56,897 bases of DNA from Halalkalibacterium ligniniphilum. Lineage in GTDB: Bacteria > Bacillota > Bacilli > Bacillales > Bacillaceae_D. The stretch covers positions 1-56,897 of the forward strand of contig NZ_ANNK01000152.1 in the NCBI RefSeq assembly GCF_000334155.1, read 5' to 3'. A program made the position numbers and the translations under genes. Each line of letters starts with the position of its first letter. Positions within the stretch are counted from its first letter, which is position 1. The notes under the pieces were generated by a model. That model was not told the DNA's origin. It saw only the letters and a list, made by a program, of their open reading frames with translations, and searched no databases. Shown piece by piece: positions 1 through 8,275 of this stretch.

Positions 1-206
1 AAGTGGTTACGATGGAAACCCAAGATTGGATACAGGCTGAAATTGCTGAGCTTCCACCGAAATACCGGACAGCGATTATTTTGAAATATATGGAAGATTT
101 GTCGTTGAAAGAAATTAGTGATGTATTAGATTTACCGGTTTCAACGGTCAAAACGAGGATTCATCGAGGACGAGAAGCGCTGCGAAAGCGCATGCGTCAT
201 GTGTAG
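1..206 (+). CDS. sigW: ECF sigma factor SigW, C-terminal part
   Basis: The 3' end of an extracytoplasmic-function sigma factor, cut by the window start; the frame is open from base 3 to a TAG at 204-206. What is visible is sigma region 4: LPPKYRTAIILKYMEDLS, then the helix-turn-helix ISDVLDLPVSTVKTRIHRGR that contacts the -35 element. In Bacillus, SigW directs the response to envelope damage and is held inactive by RsiW, which is the next gene after a 15-bp gap here. Assignment to SigW rather than another ECF factor rests on the rsiW-cdaA-cdaR-glmM-glmS order downstream, which is the Bacillus sigW locus. The missing part should carry regions 2.1-2.4. Confidence 0.9.
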   Translation, partial: VVTMETQDWIQAEIAELPPKYRTAIILKYMEDLSLKEISDVLDLPVSTVKTRIHRGREALRKRMRHV

Positions 207-221
207 AAAGGGTGAGACAGG

Positions 222-854
222 ATGAGTTGTGAACATCACTATGATGAGATCATCAATAAATATATCGATGGAGAAGCGACCGATCAAGAAAAGCAGATGC
301 TTGAAAGTCATATGACTTCCTGCCCCCATTGTCAAAGGTATGTGCTAGAGCTTCAAAAGACGATCGCATTTATTCAAAGTGCTTCACATATCCAAGCTCC
401 CTCTGATTTTACAATGGGTGTGATGGCAAAATTACCGAAGCGGAAAAAGACAGCGACCTGGAAAAAATGGGTCCGAAAACATCCGCTTGCTGTTGCAGCA
501 GCCGTTTTTATTATTTTGATGTCCTCGAGCGTCTTTTCGCTATGGATGACAGAAGGGGAGCAGGTAACGGTTGCTGGTTCTGGTAACTTGCAGATTGATC
601 GAGAGAGTGGAAGAGTAGTGGTCCCAGAGGGTGAAGTCATTGAGGGCAATCTAGTGGTCCGTAACGGAGAACTTCATGTAGAAGGCGAAGTAAAAGGCAA
701 TGTATTACTCGTTAACAGTGAGCCGTATATGGCCTCTGCAGGGCACGTTTCTGGAGAAATAGATGAAGTCAACCAAATACTCGACTGGATTTGGTACCAC
801 ATGAAGCAGTTCTTTTCCGATGTTGTCGCGGTCTTTGATACAGACGAACAGTAA
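222..854 (+). CDS. rsiW: Anti-sigma-W factor RsiW
   Basis: Membrane-anchored anti-sigma factor, 210 residues. The N-terminal cytoplasmic part has the zinc anti-sigma signature H30-x3-C34-x2-C37 (HMTSCPHC) that clamps SigW. A single membrane segment follows at about residues 86-109, after the basic stretch KRKKTATWKKW. The roughly 100-residue external part is rich in short Gly/Val repeats (GNLVVRNG, GNVLLVNS) that look like a small beta-helix. In this family the external part is cut by a site-1 protease, then RasP and Clp, to release SigW; that is family knowledge. A good RBS (GGGTGAGACAGG) precedes ATG 222 and the gene ends in a terminator at 857-880. Confidence 0.93.
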   Translation: MSCEHHYDEIINKYIDGEATDQEKQMLESHMTSCPHCQRYVLELQKTIAFIQSASHIQAPSDFTMGVMAKLPKRKKTATWKKWVRKHPLAVAAAVFIILMSSSVFSLWMTEGEQVTVAGSGNLQIDRESGRVVVPEGEVIEGNLVVRNGELHVEGEVKGNVLLVNSEPYMASAGHVSGEIDEVNQILDWIWYHMKQFFSDVVAVFDTDEQ

Positions 855-856
855 AG

Positions 857-880
857 GTCCTCTTTTGAGGGCTTTTTCTT
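857..880 (+). terminator. Terminator after sigW-rsiW
   Basis: A 6-bp stem GTCCTC/GAGGGC (one wobble pair) with a TTTT G loop, directly followed by TTTTT. It begins two bases past the rsiW stop and separates the sigma operon from cdaA. Confidence 0.75.
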
Positions 881-978
881 TGCAGAATGTAGAGAAAATG
901 TATCGATCGTTTATCCGTACACAGAATAGAAACTGTATGTTATGAAAGGATAATACTAGAACAAGAACCAAGCAAACG

Positions 979-1004
979 TTGAATTGCCTATTTTATGATA
1001 TAAT
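979..1004 (+). promoter_or_regulatory. Possible sigma-A promoter of the cda-glmM operon
   Basis: The 380-bp gap 881-1260 between rsiW and cdaA holds no gene I can support. A TATAAT at 999-1004 has TTGAAT at 979-984 upstream; the 14-bp spacer is shorter than ideal, so only the -10 is convincing. No SigW-type TGAAAC...CGTA pair was recognised here. The leader of about 250 bases downstream showed no known riboswitch. Confidence 0.4.
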
Positions 1005-1260
1005 AAAAGCCGTTGATAACATGTAGATTTAGTTGATATACTGTCAGAATGGTTGCAGTGTAGGTATACATAGAAACATGTATAAGCAGTTGCTCTTTCT
1101 ACATGGAAGGGAAACACGTTCGCAAGGAAAGTCTGTACGATGAAGAAAGATGGTGTGAGCGGGACATCTTCTTATCTGCTTCATCCAGTTATCGAGCTTC
1201 ACCTCTTTTTCCAAGTATGTTTAATTTTTTGTTTAATGTGAATGATTTGGAGGAACGACC

Positions 1261-2085
1261 ATGTTTTTTGGAGAAGACGTTCTATGGCTCAATTACCTTG
1301 GGCAAATTGTGGATATTTTGCTCGTAACCTATGTCATTTACAAGCTTATTATGGTTATTCGTGGCACACGAGCAGTACAGCTATTAAAAGGAATTACAGT
1401 TATTTTGGCTATATGGTTTATTAGCACCATCTTTGGGCTTCGAACGCTTAACTGGATTGTTATGCAAGCACTCACCTACGGGTTACTTGCGATTATTATT
1501 ATTTTCCAGCCTGAATTGCGACGTGCTTTGGAACAGCTTGGACGTGGACGCTTTTTCTCAAGCCGAAACGCTCCTCAGGATGAAGCCATGCAAAAATCCA
1601 TCGATGCCATTGTTAAAGCATCTCTCTATATGGGAAAACGTCGAATTGGAGCCCTTATGTCTATAGAACGGGAAACGGGGATGAGTGACTACGTAGAAAC
1701 GGGGATTCAAATGAATGCCAATTTAACGTCAGAGTTGCTGATTAACACGTTTATCCCGAATACGCCCCTCCATGATGGAGCGGTCATAATGAAAGGGGAT
1801 ACGATTCTTGCAGCTGCTTGTTATCTTCCTCTTTCTGAGAACCCATTCATTTCTAAGGAACTTGGAACCCGTCACCGGGCCGCACTAGGTGTTAGTGAAG
1901 TAACTGACTCACTAACGGTCGTTGTATCAGAGGAGACCGGGAGCATTTCCTTAACGAAAAACGGGGAGCTTCACCGAGATCTTGATGAAGAGCAGCTACG
2001 GACGCTCTTAGAAGGGGAGCTTTTAGCCGAAACAAAACAAATCACAACTTCTCGCTGGCAGTGGGGAGGGAAGAAGAATGGATAA
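1261..2085 (+). CDS. cdaA: Diadenylate cyclase CdaA
   Basis: Makes cyclic di-AMP from two ATP at the membrane. The 274-residue length is typical. Three N-terminal membrane helices occupy roughly residues 14-32, 43-60 and 66-83. The DAC (DisA_N) domain follows, with the catalytic DGA motif at residues 172-174 (LHDGAVIM) and the ATP-binding RHR at 204-206 (GTRHRAALG). ATG 1261 has GGAGG at spacing 6. It overlaps cdaR by 8 bp, and cdaR then leads into glmM, the conserved Firmicute cdaA-cdaR-glmM operon in which both CdaR and GlmM are reported to modulate the cyclase. c-di-AMP controls potassium and osmolyte uptake in this phylum. Confidence 0.97.
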   Translation: MFFGEDVLWLNYLGQIVDILLVTYVIYKLIMVIRGTRAVQLLKGITVILAIWFISTIFGLRTLNWIVMQALTYGLLAIIIIFQPELRRALEQLGRGRFFSSRNAPQDEAMQKSIDAIVKASLYMGKRRIGALMSIERETGMSDYVETGIQMNANLTSELLINTFIPNTPLHDGAVIMKGDTILAAACYLPLSENPFISKELGTRHRAALGVSEVTDSLTVVVSEETGSISLTKNGELHRDLDEEQLRTLLEGELLAETKQITTSRWQWGGKKNG

Positions 2086-3319
2086 ATTGTTTAACAGCCA
2101 TTGGTTTGTTAAAATTATTTCGTTTTTTCTCGCTTTGATGCTTTTTACAATGGTCAATTTGGATAATATTAGCAATCAGGCAGGGATTTTACCGCAGGTG
2201 AGTACCACGACCTATACCCTTGAAGATGTAGAATTAACGGTCCTATATGATCAAGAACGATTTGAAATTGTCGACCAAACGGAAGCCGTGCAAGTGAGCT
2301 TACGGGGACCACGAAGTGATTTAACCGTTTTTCAAGTAACAAGGCCTTCCTATGAAGTGTACGTCGATTTAACGGAGAGAGAAGAAGGAACCCATACGGT
2401 TCAAGTGCAGCATCGCGGGTTTCCGAGCGATTTAGCTGTCACAATTGTCCCAGAAGTTGCAAGAGTGGAATTGCAAGAAAAGCAGACGGTTTCCCTACCT
2501 GTAACAGTGGACATTATAAATGAAGATAAGGTTCAAGCTGGCTATTCAGTTGGTACACCGATTGTAACACCTGTGAACATCGAGGTCACAGCCGCACGTG
2601 ACTTTGTGAATCAAGTGTCTATGGCGAAGGTTTATATTGATGTGACAGACGCTAGTGGTCCCCTAGAAGAAGCGGCACCTGTGAAGTTATATGACCACCA
2701 AGGAAATGAGCTCCACCTAGATGATATTGAGCCTTCTGTTGTTGATGTACGAGTGCCGATTACAAGCCCAAATAAGGAGGTACCTGTTCGGATAACAAGA
2801 CAAAGAGAACTCCCTGAGGGACTAAGTATTGATTCTTTGACGGTTGAGCCGAGAGAGGTCAAAGTGTACGGACCTCAAAATGTTCTCGATGACCTTAGCG
2901 TCATTGAAGGAATTCAGTTAGATTTAAGCAAGCTGACAGAAAGCCAGACGATTGAGCTTGCTGTTCCGCTGCCAAGAGGCGCTGAGCGGGTGGAACCAGA
3001 GCGTGTGAGTGTGACCGTGGAGCTTGCAGAACAAGAAGAGCTTGAAATGAATAATGTACCGATCGATGTCATAGGAGCAGCCGAGGATCTTAAGGTATCG
3101 TTTTCTGAGGGAAGTACCGATTCAGTTGATCTGGTCCTCTTAGGCACAGAAGAAATTCTTAATCGCCTTACGCGGGAGGACATTCAAGTTTACATTGATG
3201 TAAATGACCTTTCTGAAGGAACGCATACCGTACCGTTGCAGTTTAACGGTCCACAGAATGTAGAATTTCAATCTAATGTGAAAGAAATAGACGTAACCAT
3301 TGCTGCGAGAGATGACTAA
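2078..3319 (+). CDS. cdaR: CdaA regulatory protein CdaR (YbbR domains)
   Basis: 413-residue protein with one N-terminal membrane anchor (about residues 9-26, WFVKIISFFLALMLFTMVNL) and the rest outside the membrane, consistent with four tandem YbbR domains of 75-85 residues; recurring strands such as PVRITRQ, VEPREVKVYGP and VDLVLLGT mark the repeats. CdaR binds CdaA and tunes its activity; the enzymatic role of YbbR domains is unknown. ATG 2078 lies inside the last codons of cdaA with RBS GGGAGGG, so translation is coupled. It is 28 bp upstream of glmM. Confidence 0.94.
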   Translation: MDKLFNSHWFVKIISFFLALMLFTMVNLDNISNQAGILPQVSTTTYTLEDVELTVLYDQERFEIVDQTEAVQVSLRGPRSDLTVFQVTRPSYEVYVDLTEREEGTHTVQVQHRGFPSDLAVTIVPEVARVELQEKQTVSLPVTVDIINEDKVQAGYSVGTPIVTPVNIEVTAARDFVNQVSMAKVYIDVTDASGPLEEAAPVKLYDHQGNELHLDDIEPSVVDVRVPITSPNKEVPVRITRQRELPEGLSIDSLTVEPREVKVYGPQNVLDDLSVIEGIQLDLSKLTESQTIELAVPLPRGAERVEPERVSVTVELAEQEELEMNNVPIDVIGAAEDLKVSFSEGSTDSVDLVLLGTEEILNRLTREDIQVYIDVNDLSEGTHTVPLQFNGPQNVEFQSNVKEIDVTIAARDD

Positions 3320-3347
3320 TTGACGATCGTTGAAGGAGAGATAATAA

Positions 3348-4697
3348 ATGGGTAAGTATTTTGGAACAGATGGCGTGAGAGGTGTGGCGAACACGGAGCT
3401 AACACCTGAGCTCGCTTTTAAGCTTGGTCGAACGGGCGGGTACGTCCTAACAAAAAACGTTGATAATCCAAAGGTTGTTATTGGAAGAGATACGCGAATT
3501 TCTGGAGAGATGCTGGAAGGCGCTCTTGTTGCAGGTTTACTTTCAATGGGGATTGAAGTGATGCGCTTAGGCGTCATCTCAACTCCAGGTGTTGCTTTTT
3601 TAACAAAAGCACTCAGTGCAAGCGCAGGGGTCATGATCTCTGCTTCCCATAATCCAGTTGCAGATAACGGAATTAAATTTTTCGGCCCAGATGGTTTTAA
3701 ACTGTTAGATGAGCAAGAAAATGAAATTGAAGAATTGCTTGACGGAGAGGATAACCTTCCTCGTCCGACTGGTGCAGAACTTGGCCAGGTGAATGATTAC
3801 TTTGAAGGTGGTCAAAAATATTTGCAGTTTTTAAAGCAGACGGTGCAGGAAGATTTCTCAGGGATTCATATTGCCCTTGACTGTGCTCATGGTGCAGCTT
3901 CTTCCCTAGCTGCCCATCTTTTCGCAGATTTGGAAGCAGACATCTCTACAATGGGAACGTCACCGAATGGCATCAATATTAACGAGGGCTGTGGCTCAAC
4001 TCATCCAGAGAAGCTTGCAGAATTTGTGAAGACAAAGGGTGCTCATGTAGGATTAGCATTTGACGGAGATGCGGATCGACTAATTGCAATTGACGAAAAA
4101 GGGAACATCGTTGATGGAGACCAAATTATGTTTATCTGTGCGAAGTATATGAAGGAGCAGGGCTGGCTTAAGCATCAGACCGTGGTGTCAACGGTCATGA
4201 GCAACCTTGGCTTTTACAAAGCATTAGAAGAGCTTGGGATCGAGGCGAAACAGACAGCAGTTGGTGACAGGTATGTGATGGAAGAGATGCGAAAAGGCGG
4301 GTACAACCTAGGTGGTGAGCAGTCTGGACATATTATTTTCCTTGATTACATTTCTACCGGCGATGGGATGCTGTCAGCACTTCAGCTTGTGAACATTATG
4401 AAGCAAACAGGGAAGCCGTTATCGGAGCTAGCAGGTGAAATGGAAAAATTCCCTCAATTGCTAGTAAATGTACAAGTGACAGACAAAAATGCAGTAATGA
4501 TTAACGCTAAGGTGCTTGAAGCGATTGAAAAAGTAGAAGCGGATATGCAAGGGGATGGACGTGTGCTTGTTCGTCCTTCTGGAACAGAGCCCCTTGTTCG
4601 TGTCATGGTGGAAGCAAAGACAGAAGAGCTTTGCACAAGATATGTCGAGGAAATTGCAAATGTTGTTCGTGCTGAATTAGGTTTAAAAGAAGAATAG
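3348..4697 (+). CDS. glmM: Phosphoglucosamine mutase GlmM
   Basis: Converts glucosamine-6-phosphate to glucosamine-1-phosphate on the way to UDP-GlcNAc for peptidoglycan. The 449-residue length is the family norm. All alpha-D-phosphohexomutase motifs are present: the phosphoserine loop SASHNP with catalytic Ser100, the metal loop DGDADR, the sugar loop GEQSGH, and the C-terminal phosphate site [23 protein letters not shown] precedes ATG 3348. It is the last gene of the cdaA-cdaR-glmM unit and ends in a strong terminator at 4712. Its product is the isomer of the GlmS product made by the next gene, which has its own promoter and ribozyme. Confidence 0.98.
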   Translation: MGKYFGTDGVRGVANTELTPELAFKLGRTGGYVLTKNVDNPKVVIGRDTRISGEMLEGALVAGLLSMGIEVMRLGVISTPGVAFLTKALSASAGVMISASHNPVADNGIKFFGPDGFKLLDEQENEIEELLDGEDNLPRPTGAELGQVNDYFEGGQKYLQFLKQTVQEDFSGIHIALDCAHGAASSLAAHLFADLEADISTMGTSPNGININEGCGSTHPEKLAEFVKTKGAHVGLAFDGDADRLIAIDEKGNIVDGDQIMFICAKYMKEQGWLKHQTVVSTVMSNLGFYKALEELGIEAKQTAVGDRYVMEEMRKGGYNLGGEQSGHIIFLDYISTGDGMLSALQLVNIMKQTGKPLSELAGEMEKFPQLLVNVQVTDKNAVMINAKVLEAIEKVEADMQGDGRVLVRPSGTEPLVRVMVEAKTEELCTRYVEEIANVVRAELGLKEE

Positions 4698-4711
4698 GCG
4701 GGTACAAGTTT

Positions 4712-4753
4712 ATGCATAAGCAGCACATTGATGACTGCTTATGCATATTTTTA
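4712..4753 (+). terminator. Terminator after glmM
   Basis: A perfect 12-bp inverted repeat (ATGCATAAGCAG / CTGCTTATGCAT) with an 11-base loop, followed by ATTTTTATT. It starts 14 bases after the glmM stop. Confidence 0.9.
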
Positions 4754-4831
4754 TTAAGGAAAAGGAATTTTGCTGTGGTCAGTTTGTCCCCTGTCACATC
4801 GGGGATCTAATTCTTTAGGGCTTGGGAAAGA

Positions 4832-4861
4832 TTGACGTGCAGACATCTTTTCGTGTATGAT
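4832..4861 (+). promoter_or_regulatory. Probable sigma-A promoter of glmS
   Basis: TTGACG at 4832-4837 and TATGAT at 4856-4861 with an 18-bp spacer, about 45 bases upstream of the ribozyme core, so the transcript would start just before the ribozyme. Confidence 0.65.
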
Positions 4862-4915
4862 TACTCTGACTTGAGTAAAAAGGAGGCTGTAGACAAGGAT
4901 TAGCGAATCATAAAA

Positions 4916-5070
4916 AGCGCCTGGACTATTCTTGCGATCGGAAACACGAGGAATAGTTGACGAGGAGAGGGTTTATCGAGATTTCGGCGGATGCCCTCCG
5001 GCTGCAACATGACAGCCGCAAGCTTTTGTAAAAAACAAAGGGGTGACTCTTTGGACAAAATCAAAAGCGT
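4916..5070 (+). promoter_or_regulatory. glmS ribozyme-riboswitch
   Basis: Glucosamine-6-phosphate-responsive self-cleaving ribozyme in the glmS leader. Recognisable conserved blocks in order: the cleavage site A/GCGCC (cut expected after 4916), GCCTGGACTATT pairing with AATAGTTGACGAGG, the core GAGGGTTTATCGAGAT, TTCGGCGGATGCCCTCCGG, the peripheral GGCTGC...GCAGCC-like stem, and the 3' AAAAGCG. When GlcN-6-P is abundant the RNA cuts itself and the downstream message is degraded, which gives feedback control of GlmS. The 3' boundary is approximate. Confidence 0.95.
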
Positions 5071-5104
5071 TCATGTAGAAAAGATAAAAGATAAGATAAA
5101 GAGT

Positions 5105-5136
5105 GGGGGCAAGTATGCCCTCGGTTGCTTGCCCCC
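5105..5136 (+). other. GC-rich hairpin between ribozyme and glmS RBS
   Basis: A perfect 9-bp inverted repeat GGGGGCAAG / CTTGCCCCC with a 14-base loop, 7 bases before the ribosome binding site GGGAGGT (5144-5150) of glmS. No run of U follows, so it is not an ordinary intrinsic terminator. It may stabilise the 5' end of cleaved or uncleaved message or affect ribosome access; that is inference. Confidence 0.6.
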
Positions 5137-5158
5137 TAATTTCGGGAGGTAACCAAAT

Positions 5159-6961
5159 ATGTGTGGAATTGTAGGATATATCGGAACAGAAGATGCAAAA
5201 GAGATTTTACTGCGGGGATTAGAAAAGCTTGAATACCGTGGCTATGATTCAGCGGGAATCGCAGTCGTCAACGATCAGGGTGTTCATGTTTTTAAAGAAA
5301 AGGGTCGGATTGCTGAGCTTCGTAAAGTGGTTGACATCGAGGTCGAAGGAACGGTAGGAATTGGACATACTCGTTGGGCAACACACGGAGCGCCAAGCAG
5401 AATCAATGCCCACCCTCACCAAAGTGAATCTGCACGCTTTACCCTTGTTCATAATGGAGTAATCGAGAATTATGAACAATTAAAGCGTGAGTATTTATCA
5501 CAAGTTGATTTAGTAAGTGATACCGATACAGAGGTTGTCGTTCAACTAATGCAGCGTTTTGTGGATGATGGAAAAAGGGTCGAGGAAGCCTTCCGTTACA
5601 CGCTTTCCCTTTTAAAAGGCTCGTATGCCATTGCCCTTGTAGACAAGGAAGATGTGGACACCATTTATGTTGGGAAAAATAAAAGTCCTCTTCTTATTGG
5701 TGTAAAGGACGGGGTCAATGTAGTCGCATCCGATGCGATGGCCATGCTCCAAATCACAAATCAATTTCTTGAAATTATGGATGAGGAAATCGTCATCGTT
5801 ACACGTGATTCGGTCACGATTAAAACGTTAGACGGAACGATTGTCACACGCAATCCATACACAGCGGAGCTTGATGCAAGCGATATTGAAAAGGGCACGT
5901 ATCCTCATTTCATGCTGAAGGAAATCGACGAACAGCCATTTGTGATCCGGAACATCATTCAAAAATATCAAAACGAAGACGGTACGGTTCGTCTTGATGA
6001 TAACATCCGTCAAGCGATGAAGGAATCTGATCGGATTTACGTCATTGCAGCAGGAACAAGCTACCATGCTGGACTTGTTGGAAAACAGCTGATTGAAAAG
6101 CTCGCGCAAAAGCCAGTTGAAGTGCATATTGCCAGTGAATTCTTGTACAATATGCCACTTCTTTCAGAAAACCCACTCTTTATATTTATTTCACAAAGCG
6201 GAGAAACTGCCGACCTACGCGGGGTTCTTGTGGAAGTGAAGAAGCTTGGCTACAGAGCATTAACGATTACGAATGTTCCTGGCTCAACTTTATCCCGGGA
6301 AGCAGATTTCACGCTACACACGTATGCAGGACCTGAAATCGCCGTCGCATCGACAAAAGCGTACACGGCACAAATGGCAGTGTTTACACTTTTAGCTGTC
6401 GATACGGCAAAAGCTCGCGGCATTGAACTGGACTTTGATCCGATCCAAGAGCTTGGCATCGTCGCCGCAGCGATGGAAACTCTTTGTGACCAAAAAGATG
6501 CACTGGAAAAAATCGCTCGTGAATATTTAGCCGTAACACGAAACTGCTTCTTCATCGGTCGTGCGGTTGACTATTATGTTGTCCTTGAAGGAGCCTTAAA
6601 GCTAAAAGAAATTTCTTACATCCAAGCAGAGGGCTTTGCTGGAGGAGAATTAAAGCACGGAACGATCGCCTTAATTGAAGAAGGCACTCCTGTCATCGCT
6701 CTTGCAACTCAAGAGCATGTTAACCTCAGCATTCGCGGGAACGTGAAAGAGGTAGCCGCTCGCGGCGCCTACCCATGCATTATCAGCATGGAAGGCCACC
6801 ATGGAGAAGACGATACGTTTGTAATCCCAGCGGTTCATGAACACCTAACACCGCTCGTAGCTGTCATCCCAATGCAGCTTATTGCTTACTACGCTGCGCT
6901 TCACCGCGGTTGTGACGTCGATAAGCCACGGAACCTGGCAAAAAGCGTGACGGTTGAATAA
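5159..6961 (+). CDS. glmS: Glutamine--fructose-6-phosphate aminotransferase (isomerizing) GlmS
   Basis: Makes glucosamine-6-phosphate from fructose-6-phosphate and glutamine, the first committed step to UDP-GlcNAc. The 600-residue protein begins MCGIVGYIG, so Cys becomes residue 1, the glutaminase nucleophile. The N-terminal half is the type II glutamine amidotransferase domain (GHTRWATHG and [10 protein letters not shown] motifs). Two SIS sugar-isomerase domains follow, with [19 protein letters not shown] and the lid/C-terminal [12 protein letters not shown]. Start ATG 5159 has RBS GGGAGGT. Expression is set by the ribozyme at 4916. It is a single-gene unit closed by the terminator at 7037. 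Confidence 0.98.
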   Translation: MCGIVGYIGTEDAKEILLRGLEKLEYRGYDSAGIAVVNDQGVHVFKEKGRIAELRKVVDIEVEGTVGIGHTRWATHGAPSRINAHPHQSESARFTLVHNGVIENYEQLKREYLSQVDLVSDTDTEVVVQLMQRFVDDGKRVEEAFRYTLSLLKGSYAIALVDKEDVDTIYVGKNKSPLLIGVKDGVNVVASDAMAMLQITNQFLEIMDEEIVIVTRDSVTIKTLDGTIVTRNPYTAELDASDIEKGTYPHFMLKEIDEQPFVIRNIIQKYQNEDGTVRLDDNIRQAMKESDRIYVIAAGTSYHAGLVGKQLIEKLAQKPVEVHIASEFLYNMPLLSENPLFIFISQSGETADLRGVLVEVKKLGYRALTITNVPGSTLSREADFTLHTYAGPEIAVASTKAYTAQMAVFTLLAVDTAKARGIELDFDPIQELGIVAAAMETLCDQKDALEKIAREYLAVTRNCFFIGRAVDYYVVLEGALKLKEISYIQAEGFAGGELKHGTIALIEEGTPVIALATQEHVNLSIRGNVKEVAARGAYPCIISMEGHHGEDDTFVIPAVHEHLTPLVAVIPMQLIAYYAALHRGCDVDKPRNLAKSVTVE

Positions 6962-6990
6962 GGAGAGCAGTTGAGGTTTAAGGTGTTGTT

Positions 6991-7027
6991 GATTTAAAAT
7001 AAAGTCGCGATGTTTATAAAAAAGATG
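6991..7027 (+). repeat. 37-bp direct repeat, copy 1 (3' of glmS)
   Basis: A 37-base unit containing AATAAAGTCGCGATGTTT that recurs at 15816-15852 with 34 of 37 identical bases and, shorter and weaker, at 15861-15891. Both long copies are followed by a hairpin with an AAAGGGGTGT arm. The two long copies bracket the accessory segment 7.1-15.8 kb. Confidence 0.7.
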
Positions 7028-7036
7028 TACCGTTTT

Positions 7037-7072
7037 ACCCCTTTAGATATGATTGTCTAAAGGGGTGTTTTT
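7037..7072 (+). terminator. Terminator after glmS
   Basis: A perfect 11-bp stem ACCCCTTTAGA / TCTAAAGGGGT with an 8-base loop, followed by GTTTTTAT. The 300 bases beyond it up to 7376 contain the promoter at 7200 and a 14-codon leader frame (ATG 7328 to TAA 7372), nothing else I can support. Confidence 0.9.
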
Positions 7073-7199
7073 ATGGCGAAGTAAGTTTTTTCAAAGCTTT
7101 TTTTCGCAAAAAAGAGAAGGAATAAACTTCATTTCGAACACAGTTTATTCTCCCCTAAATTTAACAAAAGAATAATCTATGTGTAGATTTGAAAAAAGT

Positions 7200-7228
7200 T
7201 TGATAATTTAGTAAAAAAGTTCTATAAT
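7200..7228 (+). promoter_or_regulatory. Sigma-A promoter of the ATP-grasp operon
   Basis: TTGATA at 7200-7205 and TATAAT at 7223-7228 with an ideal 17-bp spacer, AT-rich upstream DNA, and no other gene before the small membrane protein at 7377. Confidence 0.75.
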
Positions 7229-7376
7229 GTAAATCAAAGTTTGATAAAACCCTGTTAATATAGAGTTTTTCTTTTGATCCTTAAACTAAATCTGGATTAT
7301 TCAATTAAAGGGGATTGTTGGGTAGCCATGTTAGAATTGATTGGGAGCGGGGATGATTTCAGGGGGGATTAAACAA

Positions 7377-7688
7377 TTGAAAATGAGAAAACCATTAATT
7401 TATACTATATTGTCACTGATATGTGCTGCAGGTGTATTTTATCTCAGCTATTTATTTCAGGAAATGGCATATTGGGGCAATGGATTGACATGGTACTGGG
7501 CAGGAGCTGTTTTTACTTATTTAATCGGATTATTAGGTGTCATGTTCATTATCCTATCTTCGGAAGGAAGAAAAGGTGATAAGGAAATATCGTTACCTAT
7601 TTTGCTTAGTCTACTCTCAGGTGTGACGCTTGTGATCGGTTTCCTTTGGACTACTTTTGTAATCATAGCTGGAATGTCAGGTATGTAA
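7377..7688 (+). CDS. Small three-helix membrane protein, function unknown
   Basis: About 103 residues with three hydrophobic segments: residues about 6-22 (IYTILSLICAAGVFYLSYLF), 36-58, and 73-98. The polar loop SSEGRKGDKEIS lies between the second and third. No family recognised. RBS AGGGGGG at 7361-7367 fits TTG 7377 (spacing 9) better than ATG 7383; the frame is open further upstream to 7341 but that would place the RBS inside the gene. It is first in a unit with the broken gene at 7692 and the ATP-grasp ligase at 8276, under the promoter at 7200. Its role could be immunity, export or anchoring of whatever the ligase makes; that is speculation. Confidence 0.6.
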   Translation: MKMRKPLIYTILSLICAAGVFYLSYLFQEMAYWGNGLTWYWAGAVFTYLIGLLGVMFIILSSEGRKGDKEISLPILLSLLSGVTLVIGFLWTTFVIIAGMSGM

Positions 7689-7691
7689 TTT

Positions 7692-8275
7692 AATCAATCG
7701 GCTATAGACAATGTTCATAACATATTATTGGATATAGAAAAAAGTCTAGTAGTATTAAAAGGTGAAAACAAGTCTGTTAACGAAAAAGTTGATCCAGTGT
7801 TTTCATTCAGAAGTTATTTTTTTCTATTGAAATAGATAAAACATACTATAATGCACCCAGTGGTGTTCATATATCCCGTATAATCTTATTAGATATCTGT
7901 TTTGGAGTTACTGATGAAAAGTATAATGAAGAAGTTGAAGAGTTATTGCCTTACTTGTTGGAAGCTGATAGATTAATGATTAAGCAAGCTATGCATATCC
8001 CTTCTATAAAGAGGAGAATTGAAAAAGGGGATAGTCAATATAAAAAGACAGAAATATTACACTCTGTCAAAAGAATTTACAAAAAATTAAGATTATACAG
8101 AATGGTTCATCAAGGGTTGGTAACACGATATATCAGGAACCAAGATAAAGAAATTACAGAAGGAACAGTCGGCTTTCCATTTGATGAATTTTTGCAACGT
8201 CGAATTGATAATGTTGAGAAATCAGAATCTGAGATGAAAACAATTATAGAAAAAGAACAGGGGGAGAGTAGTTAA
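7692..8275 (+). pseudogene. Frameshifted gene of unknown function before the ATP-grasp ligase
   Basis: Two reading frames together read as one helical, charged protein. The first (7692-7832) encodes AIDNVHNILLDIEKSLVVLK and ends at TAG after a run of seven T. The second (about 7833-8275) continues with YYNAPSGVHISRIILLDICF and runs to the TAA touching the next start codon. The second half has no in-frame ATG with an RBS, so it looks like the body of a gene split by an indel in the poly-T tract rather than an independent gene. I do not recognise the family; it has no signal peptide or membrane segment. A sequencing error at the homopolymer or programmed slippage there would restore about 190 residues. 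Confidence 0.55.

Noticed and set aside
1103-1327. Open frame of 74 codons before cdaA
   Set aside because: Overlaps the start of cdaA in another frame, has no RBS and no family resemblance; treated as leader sequence.
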